In this document: positions 52,160-60,997 of the stretch, piece by piece
Numbering within the stretch: the stretch's first letter is position 1
How the letters are laid out: the number at the start of each line of letters is the position of its first letter
NCBI RefSeq assembly: GCF_014873495.1
Contig: NZ_JADBGF010000002.1
Span: 1 to 64,000 of the forward strand
Direction: 5' to 3'
DNA length: 64,000 nt
DNA from: Streptomyces stelliscabiei
Lineage (GTDB): Bacteria; Actinomycetota; Actinomycetes; Streptomycetales; Streptomycetaceae
The notes under the pieces: generated by a model
The model's input: the letters and a program-made list of their open reading frames with translations, nothing else
Told to the model about the DNA's origin: nothing
Database searches by the model: none
Translations under genes and position numbers: made by a program

Positions 52160-52360
52160 TCAGAACTCCAGGTGGATCGTGATCGGGCGCCGGGGGTCAC
52201 CGGCGTTGGTGTGGACGGTGCTGCGGTGCGCGGCGAGGCCAGCGGACCCGCCCTGGATCGGGAGGTAGCAGTCGCGGCAGCCGTGCCACCACTCAGCCCC
52301 GGCCGGGAGTTCGGCCGGGGTGAGCGGGTGCAGGTGCGGGCCGTCGGCGGCACGGCTCAT
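52160..52360 (-). CDS. 66-residue C2H2-like zinc-finger protein
   Basis: ATG 52360, ATGA-coupled to the truncated kinase gene upstream. The motif WWHGCRDCYLPIQGG, then LAAHRSTVH gives CxxC with HxxxxH spacing as in C2H2 fingers. Small size and position suggest a nucleic-acid binding accessory factor. Family not recognised. Confidence 0.65.
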   Translation of the reverse strand: MSRAADGPHLHPLTPAELPAGAEWWHGCRDCYLPIQGGSAGLAAHRSTVHTNAGDPRRPITIHLEF

Positions 52361-53184
52361 GCGCGGACCGCGTCCGCGAACTGCGCCTCGAGGTCCGCAC
52401 GGCCCTCGGGGTCGTCGTCCTGGTCGTCGTCGACGCCGTCACCGTGGACGGTGCAGACGAGGTCCGGGTCGCTGTCCATGGCGCCGGTCAGCGCCTTGTG
52501 CAGGTCGGTGACCGAGTAGACCGGCGCCCACGCCTGCCCGGAGCACTCCGGGTCGACGGGGCAGGGCAGCAGGACATCGAAGCCGTAGTCGCCCTCGCCG
52601 TCGGCGTCGGCACGGAACGCCAGGATGATGTGCTGCTCCCCGAGGCGGATCTCCGCGACGCGGTCCCGGCCGGTCACCAGGTCCGAGCCCGGCCGCCACG
52701 TCCACAGCGGCAGGATCTCCGCGCCGAAGAAGCGGCGGACCAGGAGCAGGTCGCCCAAGCCCTCGCTTCCATCACGCCCGAGGTCGGCCTCCCGGGCGGC
52801 CGACAGCCGCGCGAGGAACGGCTCCAGGCGGTGGAGGTTGCCGGCGAAGACGATGGTGTTGAACCCTTCGGCGGCCAGCTGCTGGTGCGAGTACGTCATC
52901 GCCTGGTGCTGGGCACGGACGACGTCCTCGGGCACGCGCCGGTTGTCCGGCCGCGGGCCCTGCCGCTGAAGGCACACGTTCAGCGGAGTGGCGACGACGA
53001 CCGCGACGGTCGGCATGCCGTGCCGCTTGGCGGCCATCACCAGCTCCACCCTCACGCCCTGCTCGCAATTGGTCGCGTCGATGACCGTGTTGAGCCTGCG
53101 GGCCATCCGGCGCTCCAGGATCAGCTTGAGGACGTCGGCGGCATCGCCCGTGACGTCCTGCCGACCGGGGTCGCCTTCCCTGTT
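52357..53184 (-). pseudogene. P-loop kinase (AAA_33/polynucleotide-kinase-like), 5' end lost
   Basis: The frame is open further, but family-like sequence starts only at about 53184 with EGDPGRQDVTGDAADVLKLI, then RLNTVIDATNCEQGVRVELV, AVVVATPLNVCLQRQ, RRVPEDVVRAQHQAM. DATN and the RxxP.DVV lid are typical of P-loop kinases of the polynucleotide-kinase type. The N-terminal Walker A segment expected about 30-40 residues earlier is missing, exactly where the recombinase element begins. The C-terminal 150 residues form a separate acidic domain. It cannot bind ATP normally and is probably dead, though its stop still couples to the zinc-finger gene. Confidence 0.75.
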
Positions 53185-53223
53185 GGATCGGCGTGTTGAA
53201 GCGGATCGAGCAGGGGTGGATGC

Positions 53224-54750
53224 GTGCCGGGTTGGCGTACGTTCTGGGTGCCCGAGGATCGTCGGGTGGCGGGGGATCGGGTGTCGGTTCTGGCCGGGTG
53301 GAAGGACCTGGCCGTTCGTGAGGATCGTGTTGGGATTCATCCTGGGGATCCGATTCTTCTTTCTCCGGACTTCCGGATCGACGAGGTGCTGACCTGGTAC
53401 TTGTGCCGGTCGTCGTTCGCCCGCCTCGCGCCGGAGACGAAGCGCAATTACACGGACGACTACTGCTTGTTCTTCGATTTCCTGTGGGGTCGCGGCAGGT
53501 GGTGGAGCGAGGCCTCAGCGGACGACCTGTGGGACTTCGAGGACTGGCGCACCCGGTCCCCGCGGAACCCGTGGAAGATCGGCGGGGCACGGTGGAACCG
53601 GGGTCTGGCCGCGCTTGCGCGGCTGTATGAGTGGGCAGTGCAGCGCGAGTACATGCTGGTGAACCCGGTGCTGATGCGGTCGGTTGTCGGCCGGAACGGT
53701 GAGCCGGTCCTGGTGCCGCGGGCTCGGGCGAAGAACGCTCGGACCAGCGAGGTGCGCTGGCTGACGCCGCGGGCTTTCCGCCGCTGGGTGGATGTGGGCT
53801 TGCGCGGGTGCGACGCCGACGGGCTGGCGGCCGCCGGGTGGGCAGGTCGGCTGGCCGACCGCAATGCCGCCTTCGCCAACCTGCTGTTCTCCTCCGGTAT
53901 GCGGCTGGCGGAGGGGGCCTCGCTGCTGACGGTGGAAGTGCCGCATCTTCAGCTGGAGGGCGGTCGCTACTACGCGGGGCGTCTGGCCCGTGCGGTGACC
54001 AAGTCGAAGCGGGCGCGCACGTTCTATGCCTCCTCTGTGGTGGTGGGAGAGATCGAGGGGTACGTGGAGTCCTCGCGCGCCCGGGTGGTGCGGCGCGCGC
54101 AGGCGATGGGGCGATACGACGACCTGCCGATGCGGCTCGTGACCCACCAGAGCGGCCGGCACCGGCGCCTGCTGCACTGGCGTGACCGGAACGGCATGGT
54201 GGGACGGATACCGCTGACGGAGGCGACCGTCGACGAGCGGATGAGCTTGTTCACCGAGGGCCCGGATGGTCCGGAGCCGTTGTGGCTGTGGCTGAACGAG
54301 TCCGGGCTGCCGTTGCGTCCGGCGTCGTGGGAGGGCGTCTTCCGGTCGGCGAACGAGCGGTGCGAGACGGTGCTGTCGCCCGTGCTGAGCCAGCCGCCGT
54401 TTTGCACCCCGCACATGGCGCGGCACAGCTTCGCGCTGGTGATGCTCGTGGTCCTCAACCACGTCATGGACCGGCGCATGGGCCTGACGCCGGAGGAGCG
54501 GCGGGACTTCCGTCTGCTCTACGGCGATCCGTGGCGGATGGTGCAGGATCTACTCGGCCACGCCCAACTGGAGACCACTAAGCACATCTACCTCGCGCCG
54601 GTCGCGGACCTCCAGCTGCGCTCGCTGCTGGCCGACTACGTGCCGGCGGGCGGCCCGGTCTCGGAGGAGGAACTGGCCACGCTGTTCACGCGGCTGGCCC
54701 GGGAGAGCGAGGGCATCCAGGACCTGGACGAGCAGTTGGTGACGCAGTGA
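53224..54750 (+). CDS. Tyrosine recombinase, first of trio
   Basis: 508 residues from GTG 53224. An N-terminal SAM-like DNA-binding domain (RLAPETKRNYTDDYCLFFDF) precedes the catalytic domain: first Arg in LLFSSGMRLAEGASLL, HMARHSFAL (HxxR), and DLLGHAQLETTKHIYLAPV with the nucleophilic Tyr. All catalytic residues appear intact. It resembles TnpA-type integrases of Tn554-like elements. Coupled to the next gene by a GTGA overlap. Confidence 0.85.
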   Translation: MPGWRTFWVPEDRRVAGDRVSVLAGWKDLAVREDRVGIHPGDPILLSPDFRIDEVLTWYLCRSSFARLAPETKRNYTDDYCLFFDFLWGRGRWWSEASADDLWDFEDWRTRSPRNPWKIGGARWNRGLAALARLYEWAVQREYMLVNPVLMRSVVGRNGEPVLVPRARAKNARTSEVRWLTPRAFRRWVDVGLRGCDADGLAAAGWAGRLADRNAAFANLLFSSGMRLAEGASLLTVEVPHLQLEGGRYYAGRLARAVTKSKRARTFYASSVVVGEIEGYVESSRARVVRRAQAMGRYDDLPMRLVTHQSGRHRRLLHWRDRNGMVGRIPLTEATVDERMSLFTEGPDGPEPLWLWLNESGLPLRPASWEGVFRSANERCETVLSPVLSQPPFCTPHMARHSFALVMLVVLNHVMDRRMGLTPEERRDFRLLYGDPWRMVQDLLGHAQLETTKHIYLAPVADLQLRSLLADYVPAGGPVSEEELATLFTRLARESEGIQDLDEQLVTQ

Positions 54751-56486
54751 GCCGCCGCGGCCGCGCGGCCGCCCTGCCCGAAAGACCACATCAGCGGCCG
54801 ACGGTCCTCGAGGAGGACGGCCTGATGGTGAGGCACCGGGATGCGCAGGGGAGGCAGCGCAGCTACGACTTCGGCTCGTTCCCCGTCCCGGAGCCGTTCC
54901 AGCGGTCGCTGGCAGCGCTGTTCGCCGCGAAGTGCGCCCCGGGCGGCGGCTGGGACAGCGTCGAGTCCAGCGAGGCGAGCTGGTACGTCGTGCGCCCGTT
55001 CGCGGAGTTCGTCAGCGAGCTGAACGAGGTGCCCGTGGACGTGGACCGGCTGACGACCGGGCACTGGCAGGCGTACCGTCTGAGCCTGCCGCCGTCCTCG
55101 ACCGGGTACACCAAATACTCCACCGTGTCCGCACTGCTGCAACTGGATGCCCGGCTGACACAGCAGGTGCGGGAGGCCATGGCCCAGCGGTTCGCCTGGA
55201 CATCGGGCCGCGAACAGGCCTACTCCCCGGAGGCGTTCGATCAGATCCGACTGGCGGCGCGGCGGACGTTCCGTGCGGCGCTGCTGCGGATCAGGGAGAA
55301 CACCGCCCACCTGGCCGCCTGGCGCGGGAACGCCTTCGTCCAGGGCGGCCGGGAGTGGCTGCTCGGGGAGGCCTTGGACGTGCTGGCCCGCACCGGGGAT
55401 GTCCCGGTCTACGAGAACCCCCGTACGGTCCGCAAGCGCTACCGCGCCGCCCTGGTCGGCGGCAGCGCGGAGTACACCTGGGGGCGACTCCACCTCAGCC
55501 GCAAGGAGGCGGCCGCGCTGGCCGTGCTCATCGTCGCGGAGCTTGGGCTCAACGCCACGACGGTCTCCGAGATGCCCGTGCCGGAGACGCTGCCGGGCAC
55601 GGCGGAGGCCGGCGTGCCGGTCTACCGCCTGGGGCTGGAGAAGCGGCGCCGGGCGGGGCACCGCGGCCGGTTCGAGAGCCGCAACCTCACCGACTCGGGC
55701 GCCGATTCCTCCGGGCGCATCATCACCGAGGCACTGGAGGCGACCGCAGTCGCCCGCCTGCTCCTGGGCCAGCTGGACGGGGACGTCGACCGGCTGCTGA
55801 TCTGGCGCCAGACCACCCCGCACGACGGGCAGGGGTATCCCAAGGCTGTGCGGGTCGGCCCGTTCGGGTTCGGGGTGGACGAGACGGGCGGAGCGGCGTG
55901 GGCGCGCTCGGTGGGCCTGTCCGGTTCCCCTCTGCGGCGGCTGCGTAAGACGGTGAACGTGCTGCACCGGCGCGAGCCGGGACAGAACACGCAGGACACT
56001 CACGACCGTGTCTACGTCGTCGGTGAGCCGCAGGCCCAGCAGGCCGCCGTGCCGGTCTTCGCCGACGGCGCGCTGGAGGCGCTGGATGCCGCCCGCCGCA
56101 CCGTCTTCACCGCCCGCCTTGCCGACCAGCCAGCGCCCGAGGATCGCGAGACGGCGACCGCGGGCTGCGCGGACTTCGAGCACAGCCCGTTCAGCCCGGC
56201 AGGTCAGGGCTGCGGCGCGTCGTTTCTGTTGTGCACGGCCTGCCCGAACGCCCGGGTCACGCCCGCCCACCTCCCGCGCCTGGCCCACCTTTTGAAGGCG
56301 CTCGACAACCTGCGCGGCGTCGTGGAGCCAGCCGTGTGGGACGCGGACTGGGCCGATGCCCATGCCCGGCTGACCGACCTGCGCGGCCGACTCGGGGCTC
56401 CCGTCTGGCAGGCCGCGCTGGACGCGGTCACCGACACCGACCACACGATCATCGACCAGCTCCTGATGGGGGACTTCGACAATTGA
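54747..56486 (+). CDS. Recombinase-like protein, second of trio
   Basis: 579 residues from GTG 54747, overlapping the previous stop as GTGA. N-terminal core-binding region (WYVVRPFAEFVSELNEVPVD), a large middle domain (AALAVLIVAELGLNATTVSE at the expected first catalytic box, without a clear Arg), then SPLRRLRKTVNVLHRREPGQ and HDRVYVVG near the expected HxxR and Tyr boxes. A Cys cluster (GCADFEHSPFSPAGQGC, LLCTACPNA) forms a likely zinc site near the C-terminus. The catalytic set looks partly degenerate, as is usual for the middle member of such trios. Confidence 0.7.
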   Translation: MSRRGRAAALPERPHQRPTVLEEDGLMVRHRDAQGRQRSYDFGSFPVPEPFQRSLAALFAAKCAPGGGWDSVESSEASWYVVRPFAEFVSELNEVPVDVDRLTTGHWQAYRLSLPPSSTGYTKYSTVSALLQLDARLTQQVREAMAQRFAWTSGREQAYSPEAFDQIRLAARRTFRAALLRIRENTAHLAAWRGNAFVQGGREWLLGEALDVLARTGDVPVYENPRTVRKRYRAALVGGSAEYTWGRLHLSRKEAAALAVLIVAELGLNATTVSEMPVPETLPGTAEAGVPVYRLGLEKRRRAGHRGRFESRNLTDSGADSSGRIITEALEATAVARLLLGQLDGDVDRLLIWRQTTPHDGQGYPKAVRVGPFGFGVDETGGAAWARSVGLSGSPLRRLRKTVNVLHRREPGQNTQDTHDRVYVVGEPQAQQAAVPVFADGALEALDAARRTVFTARLADQPAPEDRETATAGCADFEHSPFSPAGQGCGASFLLCTACPNARVTPAHLPRLAHLLKALDNLRGVVEPAVWDADWADAHARLTDLRGRLGAPVWQAALDAVTDTDHTIIDQLLMGDFDN

Positions 56487-58600
56487 GTGCTCTGCCCGCC
56501 GAACTGCCGGCGCTTCCAGCCTGGGACACATTGGTGGTCGCACCGTCGCTGGTCCTGGCCCCCGGCCCCGTCCCGGTCTCGATCTACGCCGACGAGATCT
56601 GGTCGCTCGCCCAGCTGGTCGCCAACCCCAGCGCCTCCCGGCCTCATCTGGACTGGGCACGCTTCCCCGCGCCGTTGCGGCCGCAGGTGCAGCTGGCGGC
56701 CTGGACGATGATCAACACGCCGTTGCCGACGAGTGTGCTGGTCGGGCATCCGACCTGGCACTCCCGCCTGGGCCCGCACGGGATCTATGACACCGTGCTG
56801 CGCTGGCAGCGGTTCACCATCTGGCTGCACCACCAGGGCCTTGACGGCCTCAGCCAGGTCACCGACGAGGTTCTCGCCGCTTGGGCCGACCACGCGGCCC
56901 GGCAGCGGGGGGCCCGCCGCGGCAATGTCACCAAGGACCTGGTGGCGCTGACCCGGTTGTGGGCCTTCGACGCGGCCAGCCCGGCCCCGGCCGGGATGCC
57001 GATGCCGCCGTGGAACCGCCTGGGCGTCGACGACTTCCTCCCCGCCCAGGCGACGGCCGGACGGGGCGAGAACACTACCGAGCCGATCTCTGCGGCCACG
57101 ATGGGGCCGCTGCTGATCTGGGCGCTGCGTATGGTCGACGACTTCGCCGACGACATCCTGGCCGCCTGGGCCGAGAGCCGACGACTTGCCGACATCGCCG
57201 CGCACACCGAGTGCAGCCCCGCCTCCAAGGCACGCCTGAAGCGCTACCTGCAGGACCGCATCGACCGCGGCCAGCCGGTGCCCTCCAGACCCAACGCCGG
57301 CTACGCCCATGCCCTGGCCAACATCTACATCGCCGGGCAGGTCGGTTGCCCGTCCACGCAGATCAACGGCCTGCTGGTCACCGAGCCGTGGAAGCATCTG
57401 CTCGAGTACGTGCGCAACAACCCGGGCCCCTGCCCCCTGGCCACCCCGGTCACCGGCCTCGTGGACGGAACACCGTGGACGGCGTTCATCGACTTCACCG
57501 AGACCCGCGAGCTCATGCGGCATCTGGGCACGGCGTGTTTCATCGTCCTGGCCTACCTGACCGGGATGCGCCCGGCGGAGGTGCTGGGTCTTGAGACGGG
57601 GTGCTGTCCCGACCCGGCCTCGGGTCGCCATCTGATCTACGGGAGGGTGTTCAAGAACGCCGCCGACAAGGACGGCAACCACCACTCCGCCGGACACTTG
57701 CGCGAGGTCCCCTGGGTGGCGATCCCACCGGTGGTCACGGCGATCCGCGTGCTGGAGAGACTCGTCCCCGACGGCGGGCTGCTGTTCGACGCGGCCGCGC
57801 ACACCTTCCACAACACGCCCACCGTCCCGGCGGCCTCCATCCGGCAGAACGGGCTGCGAGGGCGCATCGAGGCCTTCGCCACCTGGGCCTCCCGTCTGGC
57901 CCGGCGCCTGGGTCGCGACCACGAGATCGTCCCCGACGACCGGCACGGCGCGATCGGACTGGCCCGCTTCCGCCGCACCCTGGCCTGGCACATCGCGCGC
58001 CGCCCGGGCGGGTTGGTGGCGCTGGCCATTCAGTACGGGCACATGCGTACCGCGATGAGCGCCGGATACGCCGCCCGCGGCCGCGACGGCATCCACGAAC
58101 TGCTCGACATCGAGACCGCCCGGGCCACCGCCGACACGCTCACCACCCTGAACGACGACCTCACCCACGGGGTCGGCATCTCCGGGCCCGCCGCGCGGCG
58201 GGCCATCCACGCGGCAGCGCAGGCCCCGACCTTCGCCGGGTCGATCCGCACCCACCGCCAGGCCCGCGACATCCTGGGCAACCCCGCCCTGACGGTCTAC
58301 GACAACCCCCGCTCCTTCCTGATGTGCGTCTACAACCGGGACCGAGCGCTGTGTCACCGACTGGACGTCACCGACGCCCCGCGGCTGGACCGCTGCCAGC
58401 CGTCATGCGCGAACGTCGCACGCACCGACCAGCACGCCGCCCAGCTCCTCCAGCACGCCCAAATCCTGGAGAAACAGGCCGCCTCTGAGGCGTTGCCCGG
58501 CCCGCTCGCCGAACGGCTGGCCCGGCGCGCCGACCAGTTGCGGGAGCTGGCCGACCGCCACGAGCACGACCGCATCCACCCCCAGGAGCCGACCTCATGA
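56483..58600 (+). CDS. Tyrosine recombinase, third of trio
   Basis: 705 residues from TTG 56483, overlapping the previous stop as TTGA; the longer frame upstream lies inside the second gene and is not expected. Catalytic boxes: AYLTGMRPAEVLGLE (first Arg), FRRTLAWHIARRPGG (HxxR) and IQYGHMRTAMSAGYA with the Tyr. The C-terminus has a Cys-containing segment (RCQPSCANV) and a helical tail (LAERLARRADQLRELADRHE). It resembles TnpB-type proteins of Tn554-like elements. Confidence 0.8.
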   Translation: MSALPAELPALPAWDTLVVAPSLVLAPGPVPVSIYADEIWSLAQLVANPSASRPHLDWARFPAPLRPQVQLAAWTMINTPLPTSVLVGHPTWHSRLGPHGIYDTVLRWQRFTIWLHHQGLDGLSQVTDEVLAAWADHAARQRGARRGNVTKDLVALTRLWAFDAASPAPAGMPMPPWNRLGVDDFLPAQATAGRGENTTEPISAATMGPLLIWALRMVDDFADDILAAWAESRRLADIAAHTECSPASKARLKRYLQDRIDRGQPVPSRPNAGYAHALANIYIAGQVGCPSTQINGLLVTEPWKHLLEYVRNNPGPCPLATPVTGLVDGTPWTAFIDFTETRELMRHLGTACFIVLAYLTGMRPAEVLGLETGCCPDPASGRHLIYGRVFKNAADKDGNHHSAGHLREVPWVAIPPVVTAIRVLERLVPDGGLLFDAAAHTFHNTPTVPAASIRQNGLRGRIEAFATWASRLARRLGRDHEIVPDDRHGAIGLARFRRTLAWHIARRPGGLVALAIQYGHMRTAMSAGYAARGRDGIHELLDIETARATADTLTTLNDDLTHGVGISGPAARRAIHAAAQAPTFAGSIRTHRQARDILGNPALTVYDNPRSFLMCVYNRDRALCHRLDVTDAPRLDRCQPSCANVARTDQHAAQLLQHAQILEKQAASEALPGPLAERLARRADQLRELADRHEHDRIHPQEPTS

Positions 58601-59379
58601 GCCCAGCCCCCGATGAGCGCGACCGCATCCGCGCCGCGATGGACCGCATCCTGGACAGCGCACCCGAGCACTCCAACGGGGCGCTGACGATCGTCGCCCT
58701 GGCCACCGAGGCCGGCGTCCCACGCAACGCACTCACCCAGCGGCACACCGACCTGAAGAACGAGTTCTACGACAAGGTCCGCGCCCGCGGGGGCACCCCG
58801 GACAGCGAGCAGCGGCTGCGAAAGCAGCTCCGCAAGCTCAAGGAACTTCGGGCTGCCGACGCAGAGGAGATCGCCCGCCTGAAGGCCGACGTCGAAGGCC
58901 TCGTCGGCGCGCTGCACCAGGCCACGACCGAGAACCAGTTCCTCCGCCACGAACTGGCGGAGCGCACCTCTGTGGTCAGGGCACTGCCCGTGCAGCTCCG
59001 GCGCCCTACGGCACCAGCCGGGCCCGGCCACCGGGGTGGCGCAGGGGAGTGGAAGCGATCAGTGGCTGCGGGGCGCGTACATGATCACAGCCATGCCCGC
59101 GAGGCAGACCAAGGCGCCGATGACATCGAAGCGGTCGGGGCGGTAACCGTCGGCGGTCATGCCCCAGGCGATCGACCCGGCGACGAAGATGCCGCCGTAC
59201 GCGGCGAGGATCCGACCGAAGGTGTCGTCGCTCTGGAAGGTGGCGACGACACCGTAGAGCCCGAGGGCGATCACTCCGGCGCCGATCCAGATCCAGCCTT
59301 TGTGCTCGCGGATGCCCTGCCACACCAGCCAGGCCCCGCCGATCTCGAACAGGGCGGCGACAACGAACAGGGCAACTGA
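58597..59379 (+). CDS. Small TnpC-like (DUF6262-type) protein with hybrid C-terminus
   Basis: ATG 58597, overlapping the previous stop as ATGA. The first 130 or so residues look genuine: a helix-turn-helix-like part (TIVALATEAGVPRNALTQRH), then a coiled coil (LRKQLRKLKELRAADAEEIA), ending near ERTSVVRALPVQ. From about 59000 the frame continues antisense through the whole YnfA gene and reads Gly/Asp-rich, so the last 120 or so residues are probably a product of the element's junction. TnpC-type proteins assist orientation or efficiency of Tn554 transposition. Confidence 0.65.
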   Translation: MSPAPDERDRIRAAMDRILDSAPEHSNGALTIVALATEAGVPRNALTQRHTDLKNEFYDKVRARGGTPDSEQRLRKQLRKLKELRAADAEEIARLKADVEGLVGALHQATTENQFLRHELAERTSVVRALPVQLRRPTAPAGPGHRGGAGEWKRSVAAGRVHDHSHAREADQGADDIEAVGAVTVGGHAPGDRPGDEDAAVRGEDPTEGVVALEGGDDTVEPEGDHSGADPDPAFVLADALPHQPGPADLEQGGDNEQGN

Positions 59380-59394
59380 ACGAGCGACGGTCAT
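59059..59394 (-). CDS. YnfA/UPF0060-type small membrane protein
   Basis: 111 residues from ATG 59394. Four membrane helices fill the sequence (SVALFVVAALFEIGGAWLVW, IWIGAGVIALGLYGVVATF, RILAAYGGIFVAGSIAWGM, VIGALVCLAGMAVIMYA), and the EIGGAWLVWQGIRE and YGGIFVAGSIAWG motifs are characteristic of YnfA (UPF0060), related to small multidrug transporters. It is the first gene right of the recombinase element and is overlapped antisense by the element's last frame. Confidence 0.85.
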   Translation of the reverse strand: MTVARSVALFVVAALFEIGGAWLVWQGIREHKGWIWIGAGVIALGLYGVVATFQSDDTFGRILAAYGGIFVAGSIAWGMTADGYRPDRFDVIGALVCLAGMAVIMYAPRSH

Positions 59395-59405
59395 ACCGGC
59401 TGACC

Positions 59406-59633
59406 CTACCGACGGACTGTGTCGGTGATCTTCAGCGGGTCCTTGGACGTCTGGCAGCCGCATCCACCCTCACCTGTGGTCTTCGGCGCGCAGGAGCAAG
59501 AGCGGCGGCGCTGGCCCAACCACCAGGTTCCACCGGCGAGCACGGCCAGCACGACGGCGAGGGCATCAAAAAATCTGGGGGTGGAACTCCATCGAGACGA
59601 GCTCCACGTCGCCACGATGACGCGCTCGGTCAT
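59406..59633 (-). CDS. Small membrane protein with Cys-rich tail
   Basis: Up to 75 residues from ATG 59633, mostly overlapping the 3' end of the xdhC gene in another frame. A shorter form starting at a GTG about 80 bases downstream would begin within the membrane helix (ALAVVLAVLAGGTWWLGQRR). After the helix comes SCSCAPKTTGEGGCGCQ, two CxC pairs that could bind a metal, in a layout like FeoB-associated Cys-rich proteins. It ends 11 bp before YnfA on the same strand. Whether it is expressed is uncertain. Confidence 0.45.
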   Translation of the reverse strand: MTERVIVATWSSSRWSSTPRFFDALAVVLAVLAGGTWWLGQRRRSCSCAPKTTGEGGCGCQTSKDPLKITDTVRR

Positions 59634-60738
59634 GGTGGATCGGTGTGTGCGAGCCGCTCAGCGGCAGACCTGTTCCGCCCTGCCGGGCGGCGACGGTCTC
59701 GGCCGCGATGGACAGGGCCGTCTCCTCGGGCGTGCGGGCGCCGAGATCGAGGCCGATCGGCGAGTGCAGTCTGGCCAGTTCGGCTTCGGTGAGGCCCTTC
59801 TCGCGGAGTCTGCGGTCGCGGTCCTCGTGGGTGCGGCGCGAGCCCATCGCGCCGACGTAGGCGGCCGGCAGCCGCAGGGCCGCTTCCAGCAGGGGCACGT
59901 CGAACTTGGCGTCGTGGGTGAGCACACACACCACCGTGCGGTCGTCGGTGTCCGTTCGGCGCAGGTAGCGGTGCGGCCAGTCGACCACGATGTCGTCGGC
60001 CTCGGGAAAGCGTGATCGGGTGGCGAAGACGGGTCGGGCGTCGCACACCGTCACGTGGTAACCGAGGAACTTGCCCATGCGCACCAGCGCGACGGCGAAG
60101 TCGATGGCGCCGAAGACGAGCATGCGGGGCGGCGGCACGCTCGACTCGACGAACAGGGTCAGGCCGGGCTCGCAGTGGGTTCCGTCCTGCGCGATGTCGA
60201 AGGTGCCCGTGCGGCCGGCGTTCAGCAGGGAGCGGGTTTCGTCGGCGGCGGCGCGGTCCAGGTCCGGGTGTCCGCCGAGTTCGCCTTCGTACGATCCGTC
60301 GGGGTGAACCGCCAGCGCCCGGCCGAGGAGTTGTGCCGGGCCTTTCACCACGCGGGCGAGTGCCGCCGCCTCGCCCCGGGCGGCGGCCGACAGCGCCATC
60401 TGGAACACCTTCCGGTCCGGTCCGTCGGCGGGCACCGGCGTGACCAGGATGTCCAGGACACCGCCGCAGGTGAGTCCGACGGCGAAGGCGTCCTCGTCGC
60501 TGTAACCGAACCGCTCGCGCACCGCCTCGCCGTCCTGGAGTGCCTGGGCGCACAGGTCGTAGACAGCGCCTTCCACACAGCCGCCGGAGACCGATCCGAT
60601 GGCCGTTCCGTCGGTGTCGACGGCGAGCGCGGCGCCCGGCCCGCGCGGCGCGCTGCCGCTGACGGCCACGACCGTGGCGACGGCGAAGTCCCGGCCTTCC
60701 CCGAGCCACCGGTTCAACTCATCGGCGATGTCCAGCAT
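59566..60738 (-). CDS. XdhC/CoxI-family molybdenum cofactor insertion protein
   Basis: 390 residues from ATG 60738 (GAAAGAAG upstream). N-terminal XdhC domain with VVAVSGSAPRGPGAALAV and GSVSGGCVEGAVYD; C-terminal Rossmann-like domain with MLVFGAIDFAVALVRMGKFL, CDARPVFATRSRFPEADDIV and YVGAMGSRRTHEDR, then HSPIGLDLGARTPEETALSI. Known: XdhC binds sulfurated Moco and loads xanthine or aldehyde dehydrogenase. It is the last gene of the dehydrogenase operon. Confidence 0.9.
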   Translation of the reverse strand: MLDIADELNRWLGEGRDFAVATVVAVSGSAPRGPGAALAVDTDGTAIGSVSGGCVEGAVYDLCAQALQDGEAVRERFGYSDEDAFAVGLTCGGVLDILVTPVPADGPDRKVFQMALSAAARGEAAALARVVKGPAQLLGRALAVHPDGSYEGELGGHPDLDRAAADETRSLLNAGRTGTFDIAQDGTHCEPGLTLFVESSVPPPRMLVFGAIDFAVALVRMGKFLGYHVTVCDARPVFATRSRFPEADDIVVDWPHRYLRRTDTDDRTVVCVLTHDAKFDVPLLEAALRLPAAYVGAMGSRRTHEDRDRRLREKGLTEAELARLHSPIGLDLGARTPEETALSIAAETVAARQGGTGLPLSGSHTPIHHDRARHRGDVELVSMEFHPQIF

Positions 60739-60997
60739 GGTGACTTCTTTCTCGTCAGCATCCGATTGCGTGGGGTGGTGGGCGACGGCGGACACCCAGG
60801 TGTCGTCCTCAGTCGCTCCCTGGGTCTCACGGCATCGAGAACGTCGGTTCTGTGAGGACTTCGGCGATGTCGATTCCGATCGAAGGGGGGTCCCGCCGAT
60901 CCGCAGTGAGACGGCGCGGGCCGTCGTCGCGCACGCGGCGCCCCAAAGGCCGTGCGCGTCGACGGCCCACAACTGCCGCCGCCTCACTGCCTCTATG
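60739..60997. other. Gap between xdhC and molybdenum subunit genes
   Basis: A 259-bp gap with no credible gene. It is long for an intra-operon spacer, so xdhC may also have its own promoter here; none is clearly recognised. Confidence 0.3.

Larger units (their letters stand above)
53185..59040 (+). mobile_element. Three-recombinase (RIT/Tn554-like) element
   Basis: Three large tyrosine-recombinase-type genes and a small coiled-coil gene follow each other on the plus strand with 4-bp overlaps at every junction, the layout of RIT and Tn554-like elements. The left edge lies between 53185 and the first start at 53224, where the kinase gene is cut. The right edge is judged to be about 59000-59040, where the last gene's sequence stops resembling its family and meets the YnfA gene. 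No terminal inverted repeats or target duplications could be defined by eye. The missing kinase 5' part is not found on the right side. Confidence 0.7.

Noticed and set aside
56204..58357. 717-residue minus-strand open frame opposite the third recombinase
   Set aside because: Antisense shadow; the plus-strand frame has all recombinase catalytic boxes and overlaps correctly with its neighbours.
59406..59633. Selenoprotein or thioredoxin-like reading of the Cys-rich small protein
   Set aside because: No in-frame TGA with a selenocysteine context and no CxxC redox motif; only CxC pairs after a membrane helix are seen.
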